A stretch of 64,000 nucleotides of DNA, taken from NCBI RefSeq assembly GCF_002994745.2, contig NC_037094.1, positions 41,037,456 to 41,101,455 of the forward strand, in the 5' to 3' direction. This stretch comes from Rosa chinensis. Lineage: Eukaryota; Streptophyta; Magnoliopsida; Rosales; Rosaceae. A model generated the notes under the pieces. The model did not search any database. It was given only the letters and a program-made list of their open reading frames with translations, and had not been told where the DNA came from. Both the position numbers and the translations under genes were made by a program. Below are positions 10,366 through 22,470 of the stretch, piece after piece (positions within the stretch are counted from its first letter, which is position 1; the number at the start of each line of letters is the position of its first letter).

Positions 10366-13300
10366 TTAGTCCTCTGGTTGTGGCGCATCTTGGAGGGGTA
10401 CATCCTCCACATTGTGCTCCACAAACGCCTCATAGTAAGGTTTAAGACGATGTCCATTCACCTTGAAATCACTTCCAGTTGCAGGGCTCCTTATCTGTAT
10501 AGCACCATGAGGAAAAACTTTAGTAACAATAAAAGGACCAACCCATCTAGAACGCAACTTACCAGGAAAAAGTCTTAATCGAGAATGAAATAAAAGAACT
10601 TTTTGCCCAACTACAAAGGTCTTTCCACGAATCATCTTATCATGAAAAGCCTTTGTCTTTTCCTTATAAATCCGCGCACTATCATAAGCCTCATTTCGAA
10701 TTTCCTCAAGCTCATTTAGTTGCAACTTCCTATGAAGGCCAGCCTCGTCCAAGTCCATGTTGAATGTCTTAACTGCCCACCATGCTCGATGCTCCAACTC
10801 CACAGGTAAATGGCATGGTTTCCCATACACCAAACGAAAGGGTGACATTCCTATTGGCGTTTTGTAAGCTGTCCTATACGCCCATAATGCATCATCCAAA
10901 CGTTGACTCCAATCCTTCCTAGAGGGCCCCACGGTTTTCTCAAGTATCCTCTTGATCTCCCTATTTGAAACTTCTGCTTGTCCACTTGTTTGAGGATGAT
11001 AAGGCGTTGAAACCTTATGTGTCACATGATACTTCCTAAGCAAAGCCTCAATGGTCTTGTTGCAAAAGTGAGAACCTCCATCACTAATGATAGCTCTAGG
11101 CATGCCAAACCTATTCAAGATGTTAGATTTTATAAACTCTGCAACAACCTTAGAATCATTAGTCCTGGTGGCTTTCGCTTCCACCCACTTAGAAACATAA
11201 TCAACAGCCAAGAGAATATAAAGAAAACCATTAGATGAAGGAAAAGGTCCCATAAAATCAATGCCCCAAATATCAAAAATTTCGACAACTATAATAGAAT
11301 TCAAAGGCATTTGATCTTTAGTTCCTAAATTACCGGTTCTTTGGCATCTATCACATGTCATACAAAATTCATATGCATCTTTAAACAAAGTAGGCCAATA
11401 AAAACCAGATTCCAACACCTTCCTAGTAGTTCTATCAGAGCCAAAGTGACCACCACATTGTCTAGAATGGCAAAACTCAAGTATAGCTTTTTGTTCATTA
11501 TTAGGCACACATCTCCTTATTAATTTATCAGAACCATATTTCCACAAGTAAGGATCATCCCAAACATATTGTCTAGCTAAAAACTTAAGTCTAGCACGTT
11601 GAGCACTTTGCATATGACTAGGAAACGTTTTAGACACCAAATAATTTACAATATCTGCATACCAAGGCTCACTTACCTGGATTCCGAAGAGTTGTTCATC
11701 CGGAAACATCTCCACTAAGGGTATGGCGTCCTCTTCACTCACTAGCCTACTCAAGTGGTCTGCCACAACGTTGTCAGAGCCCTTCTTATCCTTGATCTCC
11801 ACATCAAACTCTTGAAGCAAGAGTATCCAACGAATTAGCCTAGGGTTTGCCTCCTTTTTTGACATCAGGTACCTTAAAGCTGCATGATCAGAGTAAACAA
11901 TAACTTTAGTACCCAATAAATATGAACGAAATTTTTCTAAGGCAAAAACAACAGCTAAAAGTTCTTTTTCAGTTGTAGAGTAATTGAGTTGAGCATCATT
12001 AAGGGTTCTAGAAGCATAGTAGATGGCATAAGGCTTCTTGTCCCTCATTTGGCCTAGTACGGCCCCAATAGCATAATCTGAGGCGTCACACATGATCTCA
12101 AAGGGAAGAGACCAATCTGGTGGAAGCATGATGGGCGCAGACGTTAGAAGTTCCTTCAATGTGTTGAACGCAGCCTTGCAATCCTCTTTGAACTCAAACG
12201 CCACATCCTTTTGGAGAAGACGACATAATGGCCTAGAAATCTTGGAGAAGTCCTTGATGAAGCGTCTGTAGAAACCTGCATGTCCAAGAAAAGAGCGGAC
12301 CTCCCTCACACTTGTGGGGTATGGTAAGTACTTAACAAGATCTACTTTAGCCTTATCAACTTCTATTCCATGTTTTGAAACAATATGCCCTAAGACTATC
12401 CCTTGATTCACCATAAAGTGACATTTTTCCCAATTAAGCACAAGATTAGTCTCTTCACAACGCCTAAGTATTAATTCTAAGTTGTTTAAGCAATCATCAA
12501 AGTCTTTACCAAAAACTGAAAAGTCATCCATAAACACTTCAATAATTTTCTCAATAAAATCAGAAAAAATATTTACCATGCATCTTTGAAACGTACCTGG
12601 AGCATTGCAAAGTCCAAAAGGCATTCTTCTGTAGGCAAACGTCCCAAAGGGGCATGTGAAGGTGGTCTTCTCTTGATCCTCATTAGCAATGGCGATTTGG
12701 TTGTAACCAGAATACCCATCCAGAAAGCAATAGAACTCGTGGCCAGCCAACCTCTCAAGCATCTGATCAATGAATGGCAAAGGGAAGTGATCCTTCCTAG
12801 TAGTGGCGTTGAGCTTCCTATAGTCTATGCAAACTCGATGTCCAGTCACAGTTCTCTGAGGCACTAACTCATTCTCTGCATTCTTCACAACAGTTATCCC
12901 AGACTTCTTTGGTACAACTTGAACTGGTGAGACCCACTTAGAATCTGAGATGGGGTAGATGACACCACAATCAAGTAGCTTGATGACTTCCTTCTTTACA
13001 ACCTCCATCATAGGTGGGTTCAAACGTCTTTGAGCCTCCCTAGTTGGCTTGGCTCCTTCCTCAAGCAAAATCCTATGGACACAAGTGGTAGGGCTAATTC
13101 CCTTGATATCTGCTAAAGTCCAACCAATTGCAGTCTTGTGTCTTTTAAGCATCTCCACTAACTTGTCCTCTTGATTTAACGTTAATGATGAAGAGATGAT
13201 GACAGGTAACGTCTCCTTTTCCCCCAAATAGACATACTTCAAATGATTCGGTAATTGCTTAAGCTCTAAGGTGGGTGCCTGAATTACTGAAGGCAGAGGT

Positions 13301-13540
13301 TTATTAGTAGAGATGGGGAGTGAAAAAGAAGGAGATGACCTACCTCCAAAGGACATTGCCTCAAGGGAAGCAACGTTTTCAAGGTGGATGGCATCATAGA
13401 ACTTCGTGAGATCTTCCTTAGGTATGGTGGCACCATCTTCCATGAAACCAACACCACTTGCAATGGTTGAGACCATGGTATCCTCCTCCATTATTTCCAT
13501 GAATTTCTGCGCAAGATCATCAAGTATATCAATAGAAAAA
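10366..13540 (-). pseudogene. pol: pol of element M (protease end, RT, RNase H, integrase), 5' part cut off by element B
   Basis: The frame is open for over 1,040 codons and codes for RT ([28 protein letters not shown]), RNase H ([38 protein letters not shown]) and integrase (zinc-binding [12 protein letters not shown] with CMTCDRC; core D, D, E in [15 protein letters not shown] and GQAEVSN). The first ATG is at 13500, but coding clearly runs on to the insertion point (codons [12 protein letters not shown]), so that ATG is not a real start. The upstream protease sequence lies at 34819-35022, beyond element B. The reading frame itself has no stop; the gene is broken only by insertions. Confidence 0.92.
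13536..13540. repeat. TSD of element B, left copy (AAAAA)
   Basis: AAAAA precedes the B LTR and is repeated at 34814-34818 after it. The uninterrupted sequence in B's own pol (near 26415) has a single A5/T5 at this point, which confirms the duplication. Confidence 0.9.
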
Positions 13541-16228
13541 TGATAGGAGCATAAAATGCGACGTTTATAATGTTTAAACCCTATATTTTGCTAAGTTATT
13601 CCCTTTATCTTGATCAATTTAACTTAGTTAGTGTTTTTCAGGTGAAAATGGAATCGCAAGGTCCGAAAATGGCTAAGGAAGGCATAAAGGACGCAAAAAT
13701 GGAAAGAAATGAAGAAATGGAAGTTCTCCCAGTTTGACTAGGAAAATGAATCCTAGTTGGAGTAGGAATCAGAAGCTGACTTGGATTCAAACTCTTAAGT
13801 CGCGGAAATTAGAAGTTCTACTTGAACAGGGAAACCCAATTCTACTCAAATATGGAATCCTAGTGTGATAAGGAGTCCCTGTTGGATAAGGATTACTCAA
13901 GAAGGTTCCGGAAGAGTGTAGAAGAATCGCAGAAAAGAAGTTTGTATTCAACTAGGAAACCTATTTGCATATGGAGTTCTACTCATACTAGGAGAGCTAT
14001 GGAACGATCTAGAAGGCTCAAGAAGGTCATGTGCCGTGCACATGGAAGAGGAAGCAACAAGAGATTCGAATTACAAAGCAATGTGGAATTTGGACTTCTT
14101 GTTGAGTAAGGATTGGAATTGCCGTGAGATTCTTGAAGGTTCTAGGGAGTTCTTGACGTTTCTACTTCAGAATAGGCGTGAAAGACATGTGAGAGGCATG
14201 TGATGCAAAGGAAAACCGAATTGGACTCATCTTGTGCCTCAAAAGTCGAAACCAATACAGATTCGGAAATCTGCCTGTGCAGATCAGTCAACTTCAACGG
14301 AGTGTCAAAAATCGCTCAGAGCTCAGAAAATTATGATCTTTATATGGTTAGAAAGCTACAGATGTCTAGTTTCCAGAGCTTTTTACAGCTCATCAATATC
14401 TATTTTCTAGAGAAAGTTATGGCCGTTTTAGTGGACTGAGGTCAATCCTGCCGGAAATCTGTTTCGTGAGAAAGAAGTCCTAAATCAACTTAAACTAAGA
14501 GAAACCAAGTAGAAACGAATTGGGAGTGCCTTGAGACGTTCTACTATATATACCTTGTGTATTAGACGTTCAGGGGTAACACTTTATTCTCCACAATTTC
14601 GTTTCTCACCGGTTTGCTCTTGAGTTTCAGGTTTTCGCGTCTTGCAAGTTCTAGCCGTGCCATCCTCCATCTTTGCCGTGATCTTCACTTTGTGCCGCCG
14701 CCTTGGATCTGCGTTGGACCTTGGGACGTGTCTAAGGGTTGTTCTTACCATCTTCATCATGTTTTCTTCTCGGTTTTGTAACTTGTTAGATAGAAATTCT
14801 GTTTTTGTTTTTCTTTGTGTAAAACCGAAACCATGAGTTAACTTTCTGATTTTTGGATGCGATTTGGATAGTCTTTTCAATGTTTGATGTGTTTATGTAT
14901 GTTTGATTCTTGTTAATTGCCGATTTCATGGAATGATGATCTGATTTTGTTTTATGGAAAACTTTTGCATGTTCTTGTTCTTTGGTTCGAAACTTAGAGT
15001 GATTGCATGTAATTGGAGCTAGTAATTAGGTTTATGCGTTGTAACCCTAATTCACTTAAGTAGTAAAGGCTTTGGACAAAGGTCGAAATCAGATTATGCA
15101 TGTGATGAATTGACTTGCGTTGAGTACTTGGATTTGCATGTTCATTGACCAAACTTTCACTTGTTCTTAATGATTCGAATGCATGAGATCATGAGTTGCG
15201 TTGATTGTGTGATACCTGCGTTTGAAATATGTTGGATTAAGTGCGTTGCTTAATTGACTAAGTAAAGGGAAGTAAAATAAGGGACATTGGTTGCGTTGAT
15301 CTTTGTTTCTTGGTTGATGATGTTCCATGGTAATTAATAAGATTAAGGGATGCATGAATATGTTGTTCTTGATTAGTTCTTGAAAAATTGTTCTTCAAAG
15401 ATTCTTCTCTTCCCACCTATGTAAATAAAATGTTTTCTTGTTTTTAATCTTTTAATGTTTTCGAAATTTTATGTTCTTCAATCTTTAAAAACCCCCTATC
15501 TTTATGTTTTCTTGTTTGTGTAAATAAATAAAATTAACTTAGATTTTTAGATAGCATGTTAACCTAGTTAAATAAAAATAAAAAAATAAAAAAAAATAAA
15601 TGTTTTTAATTTCGTGAATAGTGTCTCCGTGAATAGTAAATATGTGTTTGTTTTTAGTTTTAGTGTTTTTTAGGAGTTTGTTATGTGTTTGTTATGTGCT
15701 CCTATTTTTTAGGGATTAGCTCCTAAATTTTAGGGAAAGTAGTTAGAGTTAGTTTTGACTTAGTATTTCTTGTTTGACTTAGTCAATAATTTGTTTTCTT
15801 AATAATTAAGTAATTCTAATTAGTATATAACTAGTAATCCTTGTTGTATATGGTTTTCTAATGTGATATGGATTTGTAAATTGTGTATAAATAGGAGTAG
15901 GATTTCCAAAACCTTTTCTAACTCAAATTCTTTCTTTGTTTCGAATTGTGTGAGTATATATATGTGTTAGTTTTCATTGTTTTCTTCATTCTTTGCTCTC
16001 TAATTTCGTATGCTATGTAAGTATGTTTGCTCTCTAACTTGTAAATTCTAATTTTCGTAAAAACTTGTATATGTTCTTATAATTTTCGTGTGATGTATAT
16101 TCTATGTTTCTATAATTTGTTTCTCACATGTTAGCACCCTCAATCCCCGGTTTGTTCGATACCCTATTTGCTCTATACTAATGATGATATTTTTCAGGGT
16201 TTAAATTGGCGATGCTTTGCACGTATCA
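13541..16228 (+). repeat. 5' LTR of element B (2688 bp)
   Basis: It runs from TGATAGGAGC to ACGTATCA. It has two TATA candidates, TATATATA near 14543 and TATAAATAGG at 15886-15895. CAATCCCCGG at 16141-16150 is the perfect complement of 16245-16254, just past the LTR. The U5 end can fold as GATGC/GTATC (16211-16215 with 16223-16227, one G-U pair). Confidence 0.95.
15886..15895 (+). promoter_or_regulatory. TATA box in the element B LTR
   Basis: TATAAATAGG is a strong plant TATA sequence about 340 bp before the LTR end, which fits a promoter for genomic RNA. An alternative TATATATA lies near 14543; which one is used cannot be told from sequence. Confidence 0.55.
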
Positions 16229-16233
16229 ATTTT

Positions 16234-16251
16234 TGGCGCCGTTGCCGGGGA
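16234..16251 (+). promoter_or_regulatory. Primer-binding site of element B (tRNA-Asp)
   Basis: TGGCGCCGTTGCCGGGGA is an 18-nt complement of the 3' end of plant tRNA-Asp(GUC) including CCA. It lies 5 nt (ATTTT) after the LTR. This primer choice is typical of Athila. Confidence 0.93.
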
Positions 16252-17211
16252 TTGAAAAGTCTTCATGTGATGAAAACGCCACTAAGGTATGATTTTGGTA
16301 AGGGATTTTGAACTATTATGGAATAGGTGAAGTCTCGTTTGTTGATATTAGCCTTAACCCCTTATTAGCACCTGATTCAGGTCTTTTAAGGTTGAGGGCG
16401 GCTTTTATTAACACTTGAAAAATGTCTTACACTTAGGCCTTTTCTTATCTAAGTAAGTATAGCCTATGTGAAATGGTGACTAGGAAGGGGACAACGTCCA
16501 TGATGGGTTTTGAATCCAGAAGTGCAATCAAACGAGCCTAAACCACTATGTGGGAGTAGCTTGTGCCAAAATGGTTTCTACCTCTCGTGTTCGTCCTCCC
16601 CCGCACTGGCCATTTCAGTAAGGTTGCCCAAAGGATTTGAGAAGAAGTATGTGTGGAGGCAAGGACTTGGGCCGCACGTCCAAAACAATGGTTCATTATG
16701 TCTTATTGAAGTCATACACTTAGACAATTTTCGAAAGAATTGGCTTTGGTAAGAAGGATGTGAGTCATAACGGAATAGGTGAGAGTTCTTTTATTAATAC
16801 TTGTCAAGCAACTCCTTTTATCTCTGCGGCGCACCTTAGTAACACAGGGTGTCTAGGTTGATTGGATACGAGAAGTGCTTACAAGAGGGCCAAAACCACT
16901 ATGTGGGAGTAGCTCCGCCAAAATCGTTCCTCTACTACCTGGCTCTGTGCCAAAAGAGTTACCAAAAGATAAAGGGGGGGAGACTTGTATTAACATTAGA
17001 ATCTTTGGGCCGCACGTCTAAACCTTGACTTAACAACTACTTATTTAAGTTGATTACTTCGAAAGTTGTAGAAGATTGTAACTAACCACTATAAATTTTC
17101 GTTGACCATGTGTATACTTGTATATATGTGACGTTTTAGTGTGTGTACCTTGGTCCACGTCATGTTTATACCTTACTAACATTATTCTTTTGTTCTACTA
17201 CAGATCAATGA
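16252..17211 (+). other. Untranslated leader of element B
   Basis: About 960 nt without a credible ORF. It contains two diverged copies of a module with AACCACTATGTGGGAGTAGC (16541-16560 and 16894-16913), each with a CCAC-TAT-GTGG hairpin followed by a CCAAAAT block. Just before gag, TACTAAC (17174-17180) and a T-rich stretch ending in CAG (17203) look like a plant branch point and 3' splice site. Confidence 0.75.
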
Positions 17212-18267
17212 ATGTCTGGATCGTCTGAACCACCCAAGTACACCAAAACGCCCCTCCACGTCATTCAAGCACGAATTGAAAAGCTTAAGAAAAACTCGGA
17301 TCTCTTTGACGTCCAAGTTGCCACTCCACTTCAATTTCGTGAGCTTCACTTAGATAGTGAAGGGAATAGAGTAGAGGGAGGATCAGAAGCTTCTGACACT
17401 TCAGTTGTTCCATCACCACACCAAACGCCACCTCCATCACCTCGTGCACTCTTAGTCATTCCATCACCACCACCACCAATGGCTCTCACCATCAGGCAAC
17501 TTTCTACATCCGTCATCCCACCTGGTGGCGTCCCAACTTGCATAACCTACCCTACTGCAGCTGAGGGATTAACAGCTGATTTTGAGTTGAAGTCTGGGTT
17601 GCTTCATCGTCTTCCTACGTTCCATGGACTCTCTATGGAAGATCCCAATAACCACTTGATGGAGTTTCAATTCATATGCACTAGCATGAAGCCTCAAGGA
17701 GCGGATGAGCAAATCTTGAAGCTGAAGGCCTTCCCATTTTCGTTGGCTGACAAGGCAAAGCAGTGGCTCTATGAGTTGCCTAGTGGACGAATTGCATCTT
17801 GGGCAGACATGATGAAGGCGTTTCTTGAGAAGTATTTTCCTACATCTCGCATCATCATGTTAAGGAAGAAGATAAGTGGAATTCAACAAGGGCAAGATGA
17901 GTCCTACGCAGATTACTATGAGAGGTTCAAGTCTCTCACCACTCAATGCCCTCAACATGGCATGAAGGATGAGACCTTGCTCACTTGTTTTTACGATGGG
18001 CTCACCAACTTGGAAAGAGACATGCTAGATGCAGCTTCTGGTGGATCGTTTGTTGACAAGGAACCTGCGGCTGGAATGGTTCTAATTGAGAATAGGGCCT
18101 TGAATCAACAACAATATGGGAGCTCTAGGCCCAAATCCACCACCACACGTGAAAGGGTCCATGAGGTAAGTACTTTAGCTCAATTGGAGGATAAAATTAA
18201 CAAACTTACTTCTCTTGTGTCTCAGGGAGCGCATGGACAAGTTATGGTGTGTGGAGTTTGCTCAATG
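17212..18267 (+). CDS. gag: gag of element B, first 352 codons of gag-pol, cut by element C
   Basis: The ATG at 17212 starts a frame with a Ser/Pro-rich N-terminal region (to about residue 115), the gag domain (about 125-280; WLYELPSGRI, LEKYFPTSR, LLTCFYDGL) and the first half of a zinc knuckle (CGVCSM). The frame stops only because element C inserted after codon 352; the knuckle continues at 25040 (QGHVSDQC) in the same frame, giving CX2CX4HX4C. Gag should form virus-like particles and bind element RNA. An overlapping out-of-frame ATG sits 4 nt upstream; the chosen start gives the long conserved protein. As it stands the protein would end one codon into element C. Confidence 0.93.
18263..18267. 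repeat. TSD of element C, left copy (CAATG)
   Basis: CAATG is repeated at 25035-25039 on the other side of element C. Confidence 0.92.
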
Positions 18268-20287
18268 TGATGCGCTCGAAAGCAAGCGCATAATTTAACC
18301 CTAAAAATATCATAGTAGTATAAGCAAGTAGGGATCGTTCTATTCCGGGGATTGAGGGTACACCTGTCATTGTCAAACAGTTAAACAATTAAAATTACAA
18401 CAAAGTATAATATTCACAAAGATTTTCACAAGTATAAACATTATTTACTAAAACAGGGGGGATTTTGTTTTTGGGTTTTTCGAAAATTAATTAAGTAAAC
18501 AAACGAATTAAAATGCAAAAACATAAAAACACAAATGGAATGAGAGAACAAAGATCAAAATCGAAACATATGATTAAAATTGATTCAAACCCTAATATTG
18601 TTCATCTAAGTCATGAGAAAGGAGTTGATCATGTGAAACATTCGAAAGCAAATGAATTCCCATTTTTTACTTTTCAATGCTAATTAACCTAAGCGAAAGC
18701 ACCTAGATTAATCCTATCAAACATGCAATCAAACCCTAGAAAGCTAGTCAATCATGTCATGTTTAACGCATTACACATAGAGAAAGGCTATCAACCCAAG
18801 TGTACAACTTAGTATGGAAAAGTCCACCTAATTGCAATCCTCGTTAATTAAATTCGATCTTTGTACAAAACCTTTACTACTTTGATTCAAGTTTACACAA
18901 AACGAAAAGTCGATTTCATGTTCTTAAACCTAGCACCAATTATATCGAAACCCTAAGTGTTTGCAACCACATAAGATTAAAATACAAAAGTTATCTATAA
19001 CGCAAATTTAATTAAACAAACCCACATAAGTAACTCTCGAATCACAATAATATGAATCTGAAAATTCTCAATTAATCATAAAAATTCCAGAAATTAATAT
19101 TTGTTCAAACACATATGTCAACTAGTTCATAACCAACGAAATTCAAAGCAAAGGTTACAAAGGAGACTCGGATTACACCGTGAGATGGGGATGGTGATGA
19201 ACGATTGATGTGGTGGTCTCTTGAATCTCAAAAGCAAGCTTCAAGGTTGGAGATGGATGATGGATGCTCACGGTTATGCTTCTTCTCCCTTGGCCTTGCT
19301 TGAACTCGTGGAGATGACTAGAGGATGGAGAAACTCACGGCTATGCTAAGAAGATTTTCTGATTTTTTTCTAAAGTGTAAATTGTATGGGGGAGAGGAAC
19401 CCTTGACGTTGAGAAAGGGGGAGTTTTATATAGGAGCATGGCTAGGGTTCACAAAGCAATCAGAATTTTCCACATAGCTTCAACCAATGATAATTCGCCA
19501 AGTAAGCTTGTGATGTGGTCCAACCAATCATAGAATGCCAAGTAAGCCTTGTGATGTGTTCCAACCAATCATAATTCTCTAAAATACCTCCCTAATATTT
19601 AATTGCCGAATTTCCTTGAAATTATTCTGATTTTCTTCATGAATTTCGGCCAACATTCCTTTAGGGAATTTAGGGATGAATCTGGACGCCTTTTGAGCTT
19701 TTCCTTGGTGCACACATATTTTCCTTCCATAAATATCTCCCTTGAATCTCTCTTGGCGTCATCTCCTTGATTATTTCTGATTTTCTCGTTGGCAATCACA
19801 CCAAATTATTCCTCCAACAATATTTCTTTCCATAAAAGTCTCCCAAGAAAATCTCTCCTTGAAATCCTCAATCAATCATCTTTAATTCCCACGTTGTCAC
19901 CTTATTTTTCCTTAAGTATTACACAGCAAATTTAATCCCCAAGGAAAATATATTTTCCTTTTTTAAAAAAAAAACCTCTTCCTTGATTCTCTCCTTGCCA
20001 TGTCATCTTCATGAAACTTCTCGTTCCATTTATGAACTCAATTCAGCTTATTTATTCCAAAAACCTGAAAATAGAAGCTTTCTAAAATAAGAAATGGAAA
20101 CTTTCTTAAACTAAAATGGAAACTTTCTAAAAATGGAAAATAGAAACTACAAAACGGAAACTTTCTACAATTAGGGACTTTCCCATTCGAAGAATGGAAA
20201 CTTTCCTAAACAGAGTTTTATTAAGGAAATAACGCAGAAATTATAGGGAAATAACAGTTAAAATGTCGCATTAAAATGCTCCTATCA
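18268..20287 (-). repeat. 3' LTR of element C (2020 bp)
   Basis: The head (TGATAGGAGC on the minus strand) is at the right end, next to the PPT, and the U5 end is at 18268. The terminal hairpin is ATGCGCT/AGCGCAT (18270-18276 with 18285-18291), the same type as element E. It differs from the other C LTR only by one T in a homopolymer and in the last roughly 60-70 bp of U5. Confidence 0.93.
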
Positions 20288-20302
20288 AATTCCCCCACAC
20301 TT
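20288..20302 (-). promoter_or_regulatory. Polypurine tract of element C
   Basis: The reverse complement is AAGTGTGGGGGAATT, directly abutting the 3' LTR. Confidence 0.85.
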
Positions 20303-22221
20303 AGCTTTTGCTAGTCCCTTAGCAAAATCTCACAAAGACTCAACTAAGACTCAACGAAAATTGAAAGACTCTACACAAACAATGACTCTATTGCCCTTCA
20401 ACTTTTTGTCTCAGCAATCTCTTACTTTCACAACACCAAGATTAGCACTTAACCAAGAGTCAATGTTTAAGCATTCGAGAGTTAATTGAAACACATAATT
20501 TACACATACACAAGTAGGACTTGGTTGTACAATGGTGATGGGTTCTGTCAAGCATGTTTCAAACAAGTTTGATTCAATCCTCACAAGGCATATCCACTAT
20601 TTCTTCTCTCAGAATTCAAGGCAATGCTTAAAAGCTTATACACTCAAGTATATGTGAAAGATAGCAAGTATATCACATATTATATGAAACGAAAGCACAT
20701 GTATATTTTTCTTTTAAAGATCTCATGAAAGGTACCAACTACTTGCACAGATGGACCCAAGCCATATGTTCAACTCTTGTAACTCATCTCCACATCAAGG
20801 GTTGTCCCATCTTAAGGATCAAGAAGGTCTTCTCAAGGGTTGTAATGGGGCTAAGGCTCAAGGTTTAAAGAAACGAAAGGTAAGGATTTATCAAAGTGTC
20901 CTAAAAACCTAGCAGAGCACATGTAAATGTAGAGACTTCAAGAAATTCCAGCAAGGCATTGTAAAAACGTCACTTTCCCTAGGGGTGATCATAAAAGGGC
21001 CTAATGTCTTTATGTTGGGCCCAATCTTCATTCTAAACTTCCTTTGAACTCTAGTGAATTGGACAAAGGCCATATTTTCTGTAATGGGCCTTCAGTTCAA
21101 AGTAAACTCTAAAATCACTAAGTATGGGGGACTAAAATCCATAAACATTTTTCTTTCTTTTAGCCGTACACATTTTTTCTTTTTCACTTTCTTTTCCTCG
21201 GCTTTTTCACACATTTTTTTTTTCTTTATGGATAAGTCTACCCCCACACTTGAACTTTCACCTCTTCTCAATTTTCATCCTTAGCACCAAACCCACGTAG
21301 TATGTCTCAAAAGATAGCTCCACTAAGTTCTTAGAACAAAGGGTAGGGTTGTAACTATACTAAGCTTCATGGTTAAGGATTTTAAGGGTGATGAATGAAA
21401 AGGCTTAATGTAGGCTCAAAGGGGCTTATCTAGGGGGGTCCCACGACGGGCACAATTAAGGACACAGGTTTATTTGGCAATGGTGGTAATTCCTAGGGTG
21501 CCTCTATCCTTTCCAGAATCAGGGCCATGTATTGATATAACGTTTCAACAAGTACAAGAGTGAATTCTAGCATTCTCTAGTCCATCAAACTTAATCTATG
21601 GCAAGTAGTCAATCAAGATGAAAGGATAATGAGATCATCAAAACATCGCCAAGAAAATAAGAATATATTTTTCATTTATCACTCCAAGAAAAAGGGACAT
21701 GGCTCAATATCTCACATGGGTTTATATGAATCAAAACTCATCTTAACATGCTCATATTCTATACCAAAGTCACGAAATCCATATCCACTACACATGCATA
21801 CATTTTTCATATATCTCAATTAACCAAAGAATACCATTTTAGAAATCATCTCAATTTTGTGATCCTCTTTTAATCATGATTTCAGAGATATAGAATCATC
21901 CTAGACAGTTGAAAGGGCATCCTAAGACTCAAAAACAAAAATAAAAGCAACGAAAATTTTTAAATTTTTGACATTTTTCAATTTTTTTGTATTTTTCAAT
22001 ATATGACTCAAGATAAAAGTGTAAATCCCTTCCCCCACACTTAAATATTGCATTGTCCTCAATGTAATCAATCAAAAGCATGCAATGAAACACTTAAGCA
22101 TATAGAGATGGAATTTACGAAAATAAAGTTCAAAGAAAAACAAAAGTTACAAAGTAAAGAAGTAGGGAAGAAAAAAAAAACAAATCTGCGTTGAAGGCTC
22201 TCCTCCACATCTACTTCTGAA

Positions 22222-22237
22222 TTGGGTTGCCTCCCAA
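22222..22237 (-). other. Conserved post-pol hairpin (element C copy)
   Basis: TTGGG-AGGCAA-CCCAA on the element strand. It is kept although the element has no pol. Confidence 0.7.
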
Positions 22238-22413
22238 GCAGCGCTTGAGTTTAACGTCTTTCAGCCAGACAGTACCTCCATTAAATAAAGTTAGTAACTA
22301 TAATTAACAAAGAAATACAAAAAAAATATAAACAAGTAACAAAGAATTACAAACTACAAATATAATTAACAAGTACATTGTACACAAGACACAAGTTAAG
22401 AACACAAGTGAGT

Positions 22414-22470
22414 AAAAAAAAAAAAAAAAAACATGAAAAATATTTACACAAATGTTTTTTTTTTTTTTTT
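22414..22470. repeat. A/T inverted repeat at the place of the missing coding region (element C)
   Basis: A run of 18 A plus CAT and, after a 17-nt loop, ATG plus a run of 16 T can pair perfectly over about 19 bp. Element E has the same structure at 47609-47661. Confidence 0.75.

Larger units (their letters stand above)
5574..13540 (-). mobile_element. Element M: Athila-like retrotransposon (B family), left in-window part
   Basis: This is the minus-strand host into which A, B and H inserted. In element order (right to left) it carries pol, a 3' non-coding region, a PPT at 7841-7855 and a 3' LTR (5574-7840) cut by A. It is interrupted at 13540 by element B and resumes at 34819-35022. The rest of its gag, leader and 5' LTR lie outside the window. 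The pol protein differs from that of B at only about a dozen residues in the shared part. Confidence 0.9.

Noticed and set aside
16234..16251. tRNA-Asp gene
   Set aside because: Only 18 nt match the tRNA 3' end, next to an LTR, so it is a primer-binding site. No cloverleaf is present.
19599..19799. 66-aa ORF found five times (also 24346, 43166, 45471)
   Set aside because: It is part of the C/D/E LTR; copy number follows the LTRs. No protein feature.
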